Shown: one piece after another, positions 7,932 through 16,037 of the stretch
Numbering within the stretch: the first letter of the stretch is position 1
Layout of the letters: each line of letters opens with the position of its first letter
Assembly: GCA_046263195.1 (NCBI GenBank)
Contig: JBHELG010000015.1
Coordinates: 1 to 41,532 of the forward strand
Length of the DNA: 41,532 bases
Origin: JBHELG01 sp046263195
Lineage (GTDB): Bacteria > Actinomycetota > Nitriliruptoria > Nitriliruptorales > JAHWKO01
Direction of reading: 5' to 3'
The notes under the pieces: model-generated
The model's input: the letters and a program-made list of their open reading frames with translations, nothing else
What the model was told of the DNA's origin: nothing
Databases searched by the model: none
Position numbers and translations under genes: made by a program

Positions 7932-9086
7932 TCAGCTGGCCCCACTCATGGTCTGCTCCACGAGCAGGTCCACGACGGCGGTGAGTTTCCCGCTGCGCTG
8001 CATTGCTTCCCGCTGGCGCCGGGCACCCGTCCCCCGCTCGAGCGTGCGGTGCACGAGCTGGGAGAGCTCGTCCCACTCACCGTGCTCCAGCAGGTCGGGG
8101 CGGAGGTAGTCGAGGAAACGTTCGATCAGCTCGGTGGCGGGGACGGAACGGCAGCCGACGAGGTCGATGAGGTTCCCTTCGACGCCGTACCGGGCCGCCC
8201 GCCAACGGGCTGCGCTCATGAGCTCCGGCCGGGGTTGGGAGGGACTTTCTCCGCGCACCGCCTGCACATGGCAGGTGCGTGTGAGTGACCGAGCCAGCCC
8301 CGCAACCATGATTGCGTCGTCCACCGTCATGCAGGCGTCCATCACCCGAAACTCCAGCGTCTCGTAGTGCGCGGAGAGACGGACATCCCACTCGACGAAG
8401 CTCGGATCTGGAATGGTCTCCGTCGCTTCGAGATCCTCGATCACCTCGTCATACCGGGCCTCGGAGCCGAACGGGTCGGGCATCCCGCTGACGGGCCAGC
8501 GGTCGAAGAGCAGCGTGCGGTAGCTGTCGTAGGCGGTGTCCTTACCCTGCCAGAAGGGGGAGTTGCTGCCGAGCGCCCTGAGTACGGCGTGCCACGGTCG
8601 GGTGCGGTCAAGGGTGCGCACCGCGAGGTCGCGGTCGCTGATCGCGACGTGGACGTGGCACCCGAAGGTCAACTGCTCGTAGGCAAGTTGCTGGTACTCC
8701 TCCGCGATGGCCCGGTAACGCTCCTTGTCGGTGATCCCCTGCTGCTCCGCCTCAGCGAAAGGGTGGGTGCCGCCGGCCGCGATGTGGCATTCCTCACGCT
8801 GTGCGGCGGCAGCCAGTTCCCCGCGCAGGCGGGTTAGTTCGCTGCGCAGCTCCCTCAACGAGCTGCACACGCGCGTGGCGGTTTCGACCATGGAGGGACG
8901 AAACTCCGACTTCACCTGATCGCCGAGCGAGTCCTGGGCTGCGGCCAGGATCCGCTCGACGTTCTGCCTCAGGTCACGGGTCTCGGCATCGACGATCTGG
9001 AATTCTTCTTCGGCGCCCAGCGTGAAGTCGGTGCCGCTGCCTTCGTCGCCCCGGCCTGCCGCCATCCACCAGGACCCGCCGCTCAA
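7932..9086 (-). CDS. GCS2-type carboxylate-amine ligase (glutamate-cysteine ligase-like)
   Basis: This 384-residue enzyme belongs to the GCS2/YbdK family, ATP-dependent ligases related to glutamate-cysteine ligase. Family signatures are FTLGAEEEFQIVD at the N-terminus, HIAAGGTHPFAEAE, QLTFGCHVHVAI, LGSNSPFWQGKDT and ETLEFRVMDACMTVDDA. Gamma-glutamylcysteine formation is the known activity of some members, but others have different amine substrates. The TTG start at 9086 overlaps the upstream gene's TGA as TTGA and has GGAGGG seven bases upstream. ATG at 9065 is the alternative. It is coupled to a gamma-glutamyl hydrolase-type gene, so both may act on gamma-glutamyl compounds. Confidence 0.85.
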   Translation of the reverse strand: MSGGSWWMAAGRGDEGSGTDFTLGAEEEFQIVDAETRDLRQNVERILAAAQDSLGDQVKSEFRPSMVETATRVCSSLRELRSELTRLRGELAAAAQREECHIAAGGTHPFAEAEQQGITDKERYRAIAEEYQQLAYEQLTFGCHVHVAISDRDLAVRTLDRTRPWHAVLRALGSNSPFWQGKDTAYDSYRTLLFDRWPVSGMPDPFGSEARYDEVIEDLEATETIPDPSFVEWDVRLSAHYETLEFRVMDACMTVDDAIMVAGLARSLTRTCHVQAVRGESPSQPRPELMSAARWRAARYGVEGNLIDLVGCRSVPATELIERFLDYLRPDLLEHGEWDELSQLVHRTLERGTGARRQREAMQRSGKLTAVVDLLVEQTMSGAS

Positions 9087-9823
9087 CGCTCCGCCCTCCC
9101 TTTCACCTGGTCAGCAAATGCATCGAACAGGGCCTGCTGGGCCTCGTCCTCCTCCGCGGTCACTTCCGGATGCCACTGCACCGCCGTCACCCAGGATGAA
9201 GCGCCATCCGGCTCGAGAGCCTCCACGAGACCATCGTTGCTCCAGGCCACCGGCTGCAGGGCATCCCCCAGCCGATCGATGCCCTGATGGTGGTGCGAGG
9301 CGCAGCCCTGCAGACGCCTCCTGCCTACGGCGTCCGCGAGCCTGCTTGTGTCGGCGATCTCCACGTCGTGGGCTACCCAGGTGTCATTCGTCGGGTCGCC
9401 GTGGACGACCGACCCGATAACGTCGGGCAGGTGCTGCTGGAGGGTGCCGCCACACGCGACGTTGAGGACCTGCATGCCGCGACAGATCGCGAGGATGGGG
9501 AGGCCGGATTCCAGGGCCGCAGGTATCAGGGCCAACTCGAGATCGTCACGATCCCGATCGATACCGTAGGTGGACGGGTGGGGGTCAGCGCCGTACCGCT
9601 CCGGGGCGACATCGCCACCTCCGGTGAGCACGAGTCCGGAGAATGGGGCGAGCAGATCCTGGGGACGCCCGGGACTCGGCCCTGGGACGAGTACCGGCCA
9701 CAGACCCGCCCTTCGCAGCGCGGCGACGTAGCCTTCGGGGACCGCGAACCCCCCCGCGTTCCAGCCCCTGACCCGTCCGCCAGGCAAGCCATAGGCGGGG
9801 ATGGCCACCATGGGCGCGGCCAT
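9083..9823 (-). CDS. Class I amidotransferase-like gamma-glutamyl hydrolase (peptidase C26, PuuD-like)
   Basis: This 246-residue protein has a class-I glutamine amidotransferase fold. The catalytic triad is visible: Cys114 in LAICRGMQ, and His218 and Glu220 in VQWHPE. The LVLTGGGDVAPERYG loop and the ASHHHQGID segment are typical of gamma-glutamyl-gamma-aminobutyrate hydrolases. The ATG at 9823 has GGGAGGA five bases upstream. The frame continues upstream only as Arg-rich noncoding sequence. It overlaps the GCS2 ligase by four bases, so a ligase and a hydrolase of gamma-glutamyl bonds are made together. The natural substrate is not known. Confidence 0.88.
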   Translation of the reverse strand: MAAPMVAIPAYGLPGGRVRGWNAGGFAVPEGYVAALRRAGLWPVLVPGPSPGRPQDLLAPFSGLVLTGGGDVAPERYGADPHPSTYGIDRDRDDLELALIPAALESGLPILAICRGMQVLNVACGGTLQQHLPDVIGSVVHGDPTNDTWVAHDVEIADTSRLADAVGRRRLQGCASHHHQGIDRLGDALQPVAWSNDGLVEALEPDGASSWVTAVQWHPEVTAEEDEAQQALFDAFADQVKGRAER

Positions 9824-9974
9824 GTCATTCCTCCCAGGCCAGCCCCCCGCCGCGCTCCCTCCGTTCGCGGCCGGGATGTCGGCCAAAGCATGATCGTGGT
9901 CGGCTCTGCCTCGTCTCTTGGCATGAGGATGGGAACTGCCCAAGCGTAGAGCCCGGCGGGTGAGGCGGTTCCGG

Positions 9975-10904
9975 TCAGGGTGGGGCCGCGGGGAGCGGCA
10001 CCTCGACGCGGGTCGCGGAACCGCGTAGCACGAGGTCGCCTTGCCGAACCTCCACCCCTTGCATCTCGGCCCCCAGTGGGAGCGCGGGGACGAACGAGAG
10101 ATGCGGGGCCTCGCCAACGAGTGGGCGCAGTTGTGGCGGTACGCGAGGAGCGAGCACGACCTTACCGTCCGCGACGTGGACATCCACGTCCACGGTCACG
10201 GGCCCCAGCGTCAGTCGAGTCACGCCCGGCAGGAGAAGTACGTGCCCCGGGTAGGTCCAGATGCGGTTGACCTCGTCCTCGGTCAGTAGGGCTTCGAAGC
10301 TGGCGCTAGGCGATTCGACCAGGATGGAAGGGGCTCGCTGTCCTTCCACCCTGGTCATGCGCGTGCTGCCCAAGCGAGCCCGAAAGCTCGCCAGGGTCGC
10401 CGGAGAATCCGGGAGGGAAAGGTTCTCAGCGGTCAGCCGCGCTTCGGACGCCGTCACGAGGGAGCGTCCCGCCCCCCTGTCCAGACTTCCCACGAGGTCA
10501 TCCAGCCCGATCTCGAGACGGCTCATCCCCAGGGGGGCCGCCTCCTGCCGAAAGGTCACCGCGAGGTGGAGCCTGCGGCCGGTGAAGCTCAGGGGGCGGT
10601 GCCCATCCACGAGACTCGCAGCAGCGACGTCCAGGTCATCGACCCGGGCTGCGAGGGTCCGTAGCGGAGACGTGCCATCAGCTCCTCCCGCGTTCTCTGC
10701 GTTCGCCCGTGGTAGTCCGCCCAACAGGAGCCGCACCGCCGCAGGCCAGCCCTCCAGTTCAACCCCCACGGGCGTCGCAGCCGCTTGTGTTATCCGAGCC
10801 GCCAGCCGCCGCTCGAGAACGACCGTGGCGATCGCGTCGGCGAGTACGAAACCCGCCAGCAGCGCGACGACCATGACCAGCGCGATCTTCGAACGCCGCC
10901 TCAT
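9975..10904 (-). CDS. LmeA-like DUF2993 phospholipid-binding envelope protein
   Basis: This 309-residue protein starts with a positively charged N-terminus and an uncleaved-looking hydrophobic anchor (residues 6-25, KIALVMVVALLAGFVLADA). A beta-rich domain of the DUF2993 family follows. Mycobacterial LmeA is a periplasmic phospholipid-binding protein that helps mannan elongation, so an envelope role is likely here. Repeated amphipathic strands such as FTGRRLHLAVTFRQEA and LTLGPVTVDVDVHVADGKV support the fold. ATG at 10904 has a GGGGAGAGG site directly upstream, and the longer frame above it is not coding. It sits 32 bases downstream of the PGPGW membrane gene. Confidence 0.78.
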   Translation of the reverse strand: MRRRSKIALVMVVALLAGFVLADAIATVVLERRLAARITQAAATPVGVELEGWPAAVRLLLGGLPRANAENAGGADGTSPLRTLAARVDDLDVAAASLVDGHRPLSFTGRRLHLAVTFRQEAAPLGMSRLEIGLDDLVGSLDRGAGRSLVTASEARLTAENLSLPDSPATLASFRARLGSTRMTRVEGQRAPSILVESPSASFEALLTEDEVNRIWTYPGHVLLLPGVTRLTLGPVTVDVDVHVADGKVVLAPRVPPQLRPLVGEAPHLSFVPALPLGAEMQGVEVRQGDLVLRGSATRVEVPLPAAPP

Positions 10905-10936
10905 CCTCTCCCCGTCCAGGGCCGTCCCGGGCGATG

Positions 10937-11293
10937 TCAGAGCGCGAACAAGGCGATCACTGCCGCAACGAGGCTCGTCAAGGCGGCCACTCCGAGCAGC
11001 CTGATCTGCGTGTCCGCATTCTCGAGCACCTTCTTCGCCTTCACGCCCGTCCGGATGCTGCGAACGAGCAGACGTCGGGCCCCCCCGAACACCGCAGCCA
11101 ACATGCTCAGACCGAGTGGAATGACGATCGCAGCAGGCCCAGGAAACACGATCATCACCAGTCCGGCGAGCACGAGGAGGATCGCCACCGCGATCCACAC
11201 GGCGCGGACGATCTTGCCTTGGCGCTCGTAGACGTCGGAGGCGGCGTCGATGCGCTCCTCGACGCGTCTCGTCGTGTCGTCCTCGTCGGTCAT
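10937..11293 (-). CDS. PGPGW-family small membrane protein
   Basis: This 118-residue membrane protein has an acidic N-terminus (MTDEDDTTRRVEERID) and two central hydrophobic helices. These flank the motif VFPGPAAIVIPLGLSMLA, the PGPG(W) signature of a small family of actinobacterial membrane proteins of unknown function. A third hydrophobic helix ends the protein. The final W of the motif is replaced by A here. It is co-directional with the LmeA-like gene, with a 32-base gap, so the two are probably one transcription unit. Confidence 0.75.
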   Translation of the reverse strand: MTDEDDTTRRVEERIDAASDVYERQGKIVRAVWIAVAILLVLAGLVMIVFPGPAAIVIPLGLSMLAAVFGGARRLLVRSIRTGVKAKKVLENADTQIRLLGVAALTSLVAAVIALFAL

Positions 11294-11406
11294 GGTCCCT
11301 CGTGTGAATGAGCCGCACGCTAGCGGGGCTTTCGCCTCGTCTCATGGCGCGGCGATCGCGTTGCAGCTCGTGCTGTAGGAATACAGGCGAGGAGGATGCG
11401 ATCATC

Positions 11407-11940
11407 GTGATCGAAGTGCGTACCGCACACACGGCCGACCTCCCCGCGACCACCCTCTCGGCCGCGCGAGGTCTCCTCGAAGAGGTCTTCGAAGGGGAAA
11501 TGACCGACCACGACTGGGAGCATGCGCTGGGCGGCGTGCATGCTTTGGTGTCGGAGGGGCCAAGCCTGATCGGCCATGCGTCGCTGGTCCAGCGGCGGCT
11601 CCTGCACGGCGGGCGGGCCCTGCGCACGGGTTACGTGGAGGGCGTAGGGGTGCGGGCGGACCGCCGCGGACAGGGGTACGGGGCAGCCATGATGGCCGCT
11701 CTGGAGCGGGTGGTGCATGGGGCCTACGAGTTGGGTGCACTGGCCGCGGCTGACGAGGCCGCCGGCTTCTACGCGGCACGTGGCTGGCAGCTGTGGCGGG
11801 GACCGTCGTCGGCGCTCACACCGGACGGCATCGTGCGGACCGAGGAGGAGGACGGAGGCATCTACGTCCTCCCGGTGTCGGCCCCATTGGACCTGTACGG
11901 CGAGCTCGCGTGCGACTGGCGCGACGGCCACCTCTGGTAG
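11407..11940 (+). CDS. aac(2'): Aminoglycoside 2'-N-acetyltransferase, AAC(2')-I family
   Basis: This 177-residue GNAT enzyme closely follows the AAC(2')-I family, which acetylates the 2' amino group of aminoglycosides such as gentamicin and tobramycin using acetyl-CoA. Matching landmarks in order are DHDWEHALGGVHAL, HASLVQRRLLHGGRALR, GYVEGVGVRADRRGQGYG (the acetyl-CoA loop, R/QxxGxG/A), YELGALAA, AARGWQLWRGPSS and LACDWRDGHLW at the C-terminus. Length agrees with chromosomal mycobacterial forms (about 181). The GTG start has GGAGG eleven bases upstream, which is long. It is followed eight bases later by an M20 peptidase. Chromosomal AAC(2') genes in actinobacteria may be housekeeping rather than acquired resistance. 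Confidence 0.9.
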   Translation: MIEVRTAHTADLPATTLSAARGLLEEVFEGEMTDHDWEHALGGVHALVSEGPSLIGHASLVQRRLLHGGRALRTGYVEGVGVRADRRGQGYGAAMMAALERVVHGAYELGALAAADEAAGFYAARGWQLWRGPSSALTPDGIVRTEEEDGGIYVLPVSAPLDLYGELACDWRDGHLW

Positions 11941-11948
11941 GAGGACGC

Positions 11949-13271
11949 ATGGGGCTGGTTGAGCTCCTCTCCGAGCTGGTCCGGGTCCGCTCCGTCAACC
12001 CCCCCGGTGACGGAGAGACGCAGGTTGCCGAACTCCTGCGGGCGCGACTGGACGCCGCCGGCTGCGATACCCGGATCGTGACCGGACCGGGCGGACGACC
12101 TTCCCTGGTCGCCCGGCTGCGCGGGCCAACCGAGCGGCCCACGCTGGTGCTGCTGTCGCATACCGACGTCGTCCCCGTCGAACAAGAGGCATGGCGCCGC
12201 GACCCGTTCGGCGCTGAGGTGGTGGACGGCGAGCTGTGGGGTCGCGGGACTCTGGACATGAAGGGGGTCGCCGTCCTGCACGTCGAGGCCATGGCAGCCC
12301 TGGCCGGGCAGGACCGCGATCTGAAGCGCGAGCTCATCGTGGTCGCAGCGGCGGATGAGGAGGCGGGCGGCGCTCACGGCGCGGAGTGGCTGGTGCGCGA
12401 CCACGGCGAGCTGGTGGGGTTCCACGACGGGGACGCCCCGCCACCGGAAGTGCTCGGCGAAGGGGGGTTTGGCCTTGCGGGACTGTCGTCCCGGCCGATC
12501 ATGCCGATCGTGCTCGGCGAGAAGTCACCCCTGACCTTCCGTGCACGCGCCACCGGTCGTTCGGGCCACGGTTCCCTGCCCCCGGACCAGCAGGCCATCC
12601 GCAGCCTCGCACGCTTCTTGGAGGCGGTGGCGGGTCCGCGCCCGGCGCGGCTCTACCCGATCCTGCGCCAACAGCTTCACGCACTTGCGGACGCCGCTGA
12701 CGGTGCGCTTGCGGCGCTCTTCCGGGTGTTGGCCAGCCCAGCGGGGCCCGCGGTCATACGGACGCTCGCCCCGCTCGTGCGAGCCCGCGCCACCCTGATC
12801 GGACAGGTCATCTCCGACACGATCACCCCCACCTGCCTGCGGGCAGGCTACAAGTCCAACGTGGTCCCCAGCGTCGCGGAGGCCATCTTCGACGGGCGGC
12901 TGCTCCCCGACTCCGACCCTGATGAGCTTCTCGCCTGGCTGCGTAGGGCAGCCAGGCCTCACGCGGTGGAGATCGAGGAGCTCCGCCGCTGGCGCAGCAC
13001 CGCCAGTCCCCACACCGCCTTGTTCGACCTTCTGGCGGACGTTTCCGCCCACCTGCCAGGGGCTCCCGTCCCCGTCCCGTCGCTCACTCCGGCCGTGACA
13101 GATCTGCGCTTCTTCCGGGCTCGCGGTGCCGTCGCCTACGGGTGGGTCCCCTTCATTCTGACCCCGGAGCTGGTGACCACCATCCATGGCCACGACGAGC
13201 GCGTCCCGCTCATCGAGCTGCATCGAGCCCGGGACGCCATGAGCGACGTGGTGCGTCGCGCCTGCGTCTGA
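11949..13271 (+). CDS. M20 family metallopeptidase/deacylase (ArgE/DapE-like)
   Basis: This 440-residue zinc hydrolase has the full M20 signature. Visible landmarks are H71 and D73 in LLSHTDVVP, the bridging D103 in GRGTLDMKG, E137/E138 in ADEEAGG, the dimerisation-domain RSGHGSLP loop and the C-terminal metal His in TIHGHDERVP. Members remove acyl groups or cleave small peptides in the cytoplasm, and this sequence does not tell which. The ATG has TAGGAGG four bases upstream. The gene begins eight bases after the acetyltransferase stop, so the two are probably cotranscribed. Confidence 0.9.
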   Translation: MGLVELLSELVRVRSVNPPGDGETQVAELLRARLDAAGCDTRIVTGPGGRPSLVARLRGPTERPTLVLLSHTDVVPVEQEAWRRDPFGAEVVDGELWGRGTLDMKGVAVLHVEAMAALAGQDRDLKRELIVVAAADEEAGGAHGAEWLVRDHGELVGFHDGDAPPPEVLGEGGFGLAGLSSRPIMPIVLGEKSPLTFRARATGRSGHGSLPPDQQAIRSLARFLEAVAGPRPARLYPILRQQLHALADAADGALAALFRVLASPAGPAVIRTLAPLVRARATLIGQVISDTITPTCLRAGYKSNVVPSVAEAIFDGRLLPDSDPDELLAWLRRAARPHAVEIEELRRWRSTASPHTALFDLLADVSAHLPGAPVPVPSLTPAVTDLRFFRARGAVAYGWVPFILTPELVTTIHGHDERVPLIELHRARDAMSDVVRRACV

Positions 13272-13293
13272 ACCCAGCGGCGACTCGGGTTCA
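13269..13293 (+). terminator. Possible terminator hairpin after the M20 peptidase
   Basis: TGAACCC and GGGTTCA form a perfect 7-bp stem around an 11-base loop, starting at the M20 stop codon. There is no T-run after it, so this is a weak candidate. Confidence 0.3.
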
Positions 13294-13363
13294 TCTCGTC
13301 CCGAGGCTGCGAGGATTCTGGCAGTCTGCAGTGGCCTGATGGTGGTGACTGCGGGGTGAGTAC

Positions 13364-14176
13364 GTGCCCGACGGGCAGCGGCTGGCGAGGGGTTGGGACG
13401 AGGTCGGCGAAGGAGTGTTCCGCCGGCGCTACCGCGATTCATTCGACCTGAATTGCGGTCTCGTGCTCGGTGACGGCCGGGCACTCCTCGTCGACTCGCG
13501 CTGTCACGAGTTCGAGGCGGCCCAACTGCGCGAAGAGATCGGCCGCTTGACCGCGATGCCCATTCAGGTGGTCGTCAACACGCACGGACACTTCGACCAT
13601 TGCTTCGGCAACGCCGTCTTCGTCGACTCAGAACTGTGGGGACAGGTCGGCTGCGCCCGCTACCTCGCCGTGTCCGGTGAGCGTCAGCGGGCGGTGGCCC
13701 GGGAGTTGATGGGATCGGCCGCCGGACCAGCGCTGGAAGCGGCCAGGATCGTGCCCCCAGACCATCTCGTTGCGGACGCGACCACACTGTTGATCGCCGG
13801 ACGGCCCGTGCGGTTGGCGTTCCTCGGCAAAGGCCACACCGACCATGACCTGGTCGTGGCGGTCGACGATGTCAAGGTGATTTTCGCCGGTGACCTCGTC
13901 GAGGAGGGGGCGCCTCCCGCGTTCGAGGACGCCTACCCGACCGAGTGGCCGGCTACGCTCGGTCGCCTGATCGAGTTCGCAGGGGATGCGACTCTTGTTC
14001 CTGGGCACGGTGACCTCGTCAACCGGGCCTTCGTGCGGCGCCAGCAGCAGGACGTCCGGGCGGTCTCCGACCTTTGCCATGACGTAGCCGCGGGAACCAT
14101 CGCCACCGGAGACGCGGTTGCAGCCTCTCCCTACCCCGCGACCACCACCCGCACTGCGCTCACCCGTCCACTCTGA
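13364..14176 (+). CDS. Metallo-beta-lactamase-fold hydrolase
   Basis: This 270-residue hydrolase has the MBL metal-binding motif THGHFDH (H74, H76, D78, H79), then GKGHTDHDL, FAGDLVEEG and LVPGHGDLV, in the expected order. The fold covers thiol-ester hydrolases, lactonases and beta-lactamases. The short length and GHTDHD form suggest a general hydrolase rather than a class B lactamase, but the substrate is unknown. The GTG start follows a GGGGTGAG site. The last 20 residues are Thr/Pro/Ala-rich and probably disordered. It converges on the amidase gene with a gap of 13 bases. Confidence 0.85.
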   Translation: MPDGQRLARGWDEVGEGVFRRRYRDSFDLNCGLVLGDGRALLVDSRCHEFEAAQLREEIGRLTAMPIQVVVNTHGHFDHCFGNAVFVDSELWGQVGCARYLAVSGERQRAVARELMGSAAGPALEAARIVPPDHLVADATTLLIAGRPVRLAFLGKGHTDHDLVVAVDDVKVIFAGDLVEEGAPPAFEDAYPTEWPATLGRLIEFAGDATLVPGHGDLVNRAFVRRQQQDVRAVSDLCHDVAAGTIATGDAVAASPYPATTTRTALTRPL

Positions 14177-14189
14177 ACTCGCAGCGTGG

Positions 14190-14687
14190 TCAGGTGCTGG
14201 CGTAGTGGCGGACAAGCCGCATGTAGTAGGACCACCACCACCACGGGCCGGGATCGCTGTGGTCGGCGCCGGGGACCTCGTTGTGTCCGATGATGTAGGA
14301 GCGGGTCAGAGGAATGCCCCACTGGCGGGCGAGGAACGCCGCCAGCCTGGCAGAGGCGTGATACATCTCGGGGGTGAACCACTTGGGGTCGTCGATGTAG
14401 CCCTCGTGTTCGATCCCGATGCTCCACTGGTTGTAGTTCCAGTTCCCGGCATGCCAGGCGATGTTGCGGTCGCTGACGCACTGGGCGATCTTGCCGTCAT
14501 GGGAGCGGATCACGTAGTGGGCCGAAACGTTGGCCGCAGGGTTTTGGAACCAGTTGATGGCACCGGACCACGGGCCCTGCGTGACGTGGATGACGATGTA
14601 GTCGACGGGTTCTCGGCCGCGCCATGCCGCCGTGTAATTGCTGTCGTGGGCCGGGTACCAGGTGACAGAGGGCTTGGCCGGACTCAT
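14190..14687 (-). CDS. N-acetylmuramoyl-L-alanine amidase (Amidase_2), no signal peptide
   Basis: This 165-residue domain cleaves the bond between muramic acid and the stem peptide of peptidoglycan. Zinc-site and family signatures are YIVIHVTQG (H34), SAHYVIRSHDGKIAQCV, NIAWHAGN, SIGIEHEGY and GADHSDPGPWWW. It starts directly with linker and domain and has no export signal, although its substrate is outside the cell. In related actinobacteria this domain is the C-terminal half of one exported protein whose N-terminal half resembles the gene just upstream. Here the two overlap as ATGA in different frames. Either the gene has split, or a -1 shift joins them. Confidence 0.88.
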   Translation of the reverse strand: MSPAKPSVTWYPAHDSNYTAAWRGREPVDYIVIHVTQGPWSGAINWFQNPAANVSAHYVIRSHDGKIAQCVSDRNIAWHAGNWNYNQWSIGIEHEGYIDDPKWFTPEMYHASARLAAFLARQWGIPLTRSYIIGHNEVPGADHSDPGPWWWWSYYMRLVRHYAST

Positions 14688-15304
14688 CGGCTGCCTACTT
14701 CCTGTGCCGCCAGCGACACCCGCTCCCCCGACCTGGTCCTGGTCGAGAATCCGCGGGCGAGCACGTCAGCAACCTGTTCGGCGTACAGGTCACCTCCCCC
14801 GACCCCTGCGGTCGCATGTATCACCGGACCCTCTCCACCGGTGCCGGCGACGGCTCCCAGCCAATTGCGGGCCAGTCTGGGGCGTCCCGTGCCCTGCGAG
14901 TGGGCGAGGAGTGCGGCGCCGCCGCGGATGTTGGCCGAGCGGTCGGAAATCAGCTCGCCCGGCGACAAGCCGGTGATCCGCGCGGCCAGCCCGACGGTGT
15001 TGGCGGCCGGGTTGCGCACCAGTGCCATCAACCCGTGGATGCCGTGTCCTTCGGGGTCGTCTTCTCGGTACGCGCTCACTTCCGAAGCTGGCATCTCCAG
15101 CCGCGTGTTGACGTAGCCCATCGCCAGGAGAAGGGCGACGGGCACGCCATAGGCTCGTGCCGCCGCGTGGATCTCGGTCACAAGGCTCGAGGCGGCCAGA
15201 TGCCCCGTGGCGGCGGCTTGAACCGGCTCGCCCAGGAAAATCGTGCCGGCAAGGCCGGCGGCCCCCAGCCGCAGGAGGTCACGCCGCGTAAGGGTCTGCC
15301 GCAT
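14684..15304 (-). CDS. Tat-exported lytic-transglycosylase-like N-terminal half of a peptidoglycan hydrolase
   Basis: The 206-residue product begins with a twin-arginine signal (TRRDLLRLGAAGLAGTIFLG) and a cleavage-like region ending near QAAA. The mature part (ARAYGVPVALLLAMGYVNTR, EGHGIHGLMALVRNP, SANIRGGAALLA, LARNWLGAVAG, LYAEQVADVLARG) resembles the helical domain found before an Amidase_2 domain in larger secreted actinobacterial hydrolases. ATG at 15304 has AGGAGG four bases upstream. The stop overlaps the amidase start by four bases. A DosR-like palindrome lies about 76 bases upstream of the start. Confidence 0.78.
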   Translation of the reverse strand: MRQTLTRRDLLRLGAAGLAGTIFLGEPVQAAATGHLAASSLVTEIHAAARAYGVPVALLLAMGYVNTRLEMPASEVSAYREDDPEGHGIHGLMALVRNPAANTVGLAARITGLSPGELISDRSANIRGGAALLAHSQGTGRPRLARNWLGAVAGTGGEGPVIHATAGVGGGDLYAEQVADVLARGFSTRTRSGERVSLAAQEVGSR

Positions 15305-15370
15305 ACCGCCTCCTGTCCGAGCGCCCCGTGATTCTAGAGTGACCAGTGTGGCCCTTGTTGTTTTTGAGGT

Positions 15371-15390
15371 CTCGGGACAAAGGTCCCGAA
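15371..15390 (-). promoter_or_regulatory. DosR/DevR-like palindromic box upstream of the Tat-exported hydrolase gene
   Basis: On the minus strand the site reads TTCGGGAC-CTTT-GTCCCGAG. It has perfect 7-bp arms (TCGGGAC/GTCCCGA) and matches the mycobacterial DosR consensus TTSGGGACTWWAGTCCCSAA at 17 of 20 positions by eye. A TAGAAT -10-like hexamer lies at 15336-15331, which puts the box centre near -56, a normal activator distance. No good -35 is visible, as expected for an activated promoter. No DosR gene is in the window, so the regulator is inferred. Confidence 0.5.
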
Positions 15391-15536
15391 ATGTCAGGGC
15401 GACATCCCTCACCACCCGGCACTCGCTGGGTGACGTGGAAGAGGGCGCCGGAGCGGGCAGCAGTCAATCTGTGGCGTCGCGTTCCAACCTGGCAGGTCAA
15501 CGGCCGCGCGCTGCGCGAGCAGGTTGGCCGTATCGC

Positions 15537-16037
15537 CTACGCGCTCGCTTCCTGGACCGGGGTGAGGATCCCGGTGTTGACGTCAAGGATGGCCCCTCGC
15601 ACATCCAGCCCCTCAGGAGCGAAGGGCGAGCTGCGTATGCGAGCGATATCGGAACGCACGGCCTCTGACGGCTCCGAGTAGGTGTGGAGGACGACGTCTT
15701 CGAGTGAGACGCCCGTCTGCTGCACCAGGCGTTCGCGCAGGATCGCCTCGTTCTCGACGTGTACGCCGCATTCCGTGTGATGGATCACGAGGACCTGCCG
15801 GGTGGCCAGGGCGTGCCACGAGAGCAACAGCGAACGCAGCGCATCCTGGGTGGCCCGGCCACCCGCGTTGCGGATCACGTGCGCGTCCCCGATGTCGAGA
15901 TCGAAATCACGCAGCGGGTCGAGACGCGCATCCATGCAGGTCAGTACGGCAAGACGGCGCCTAGGCGCTGCAGGAAGCCGGCCCCGCGGCCGCGGGGCGC
16001 GGGCGGCCGCGGACAGTGCATCGTCAATGGCCGTCAC
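15537..16037 (-). CDS. Beta-class carbonic anhydrase (Rv1284-like)
   Basis: This 166-residue zinc enzyme interconverts CO2 and bicarbonate. The active-site residues are C34, D36 and R38 in LTCMDAR, and H87 and C90 in VIHHTECG, at almost the same positions as in mycobacterial Rv1284 (163 residues). The IRNAGGRATQDALRSLLLS segment is also typical. GTG at 16037 is preceded by GGAGGGGGG. It is transcribed away from the VOC gene across a 200-base gap, and its stop lies 230 bases from the Tat-exported gene. Confidence 0.92.
   Translation of the reverse strand: MTAIDDALSAAARAPRPRGRLPAAPRRRLAVLTCMDARLDPLRDFDLDIGDAHVIRNAGGRATQDALRSLLLSWHALATRQVLVIHHTECGVHVENEAILRERLVQQTGVSLEDVVLHTYSEPSEAVRSDIARIRSSPFAPEGLDVRGAILDVNTGILTPVQEASA

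Noticed and set aside
15371..15390. Palindrome as an intrinsic terminator.
   Set aside because: No T-run follows it on either strand, no gene ends just before it, and it matches an activator-site consensus at a sensible promoter distance.
15346..15681. 111-codon plus-strand frame across the Tat gene promoter and carbonic anhydrase end.
   Set aside because: It has no ribosome-binding site or recognisable fold and is antisense to the carbonic anhydrase.
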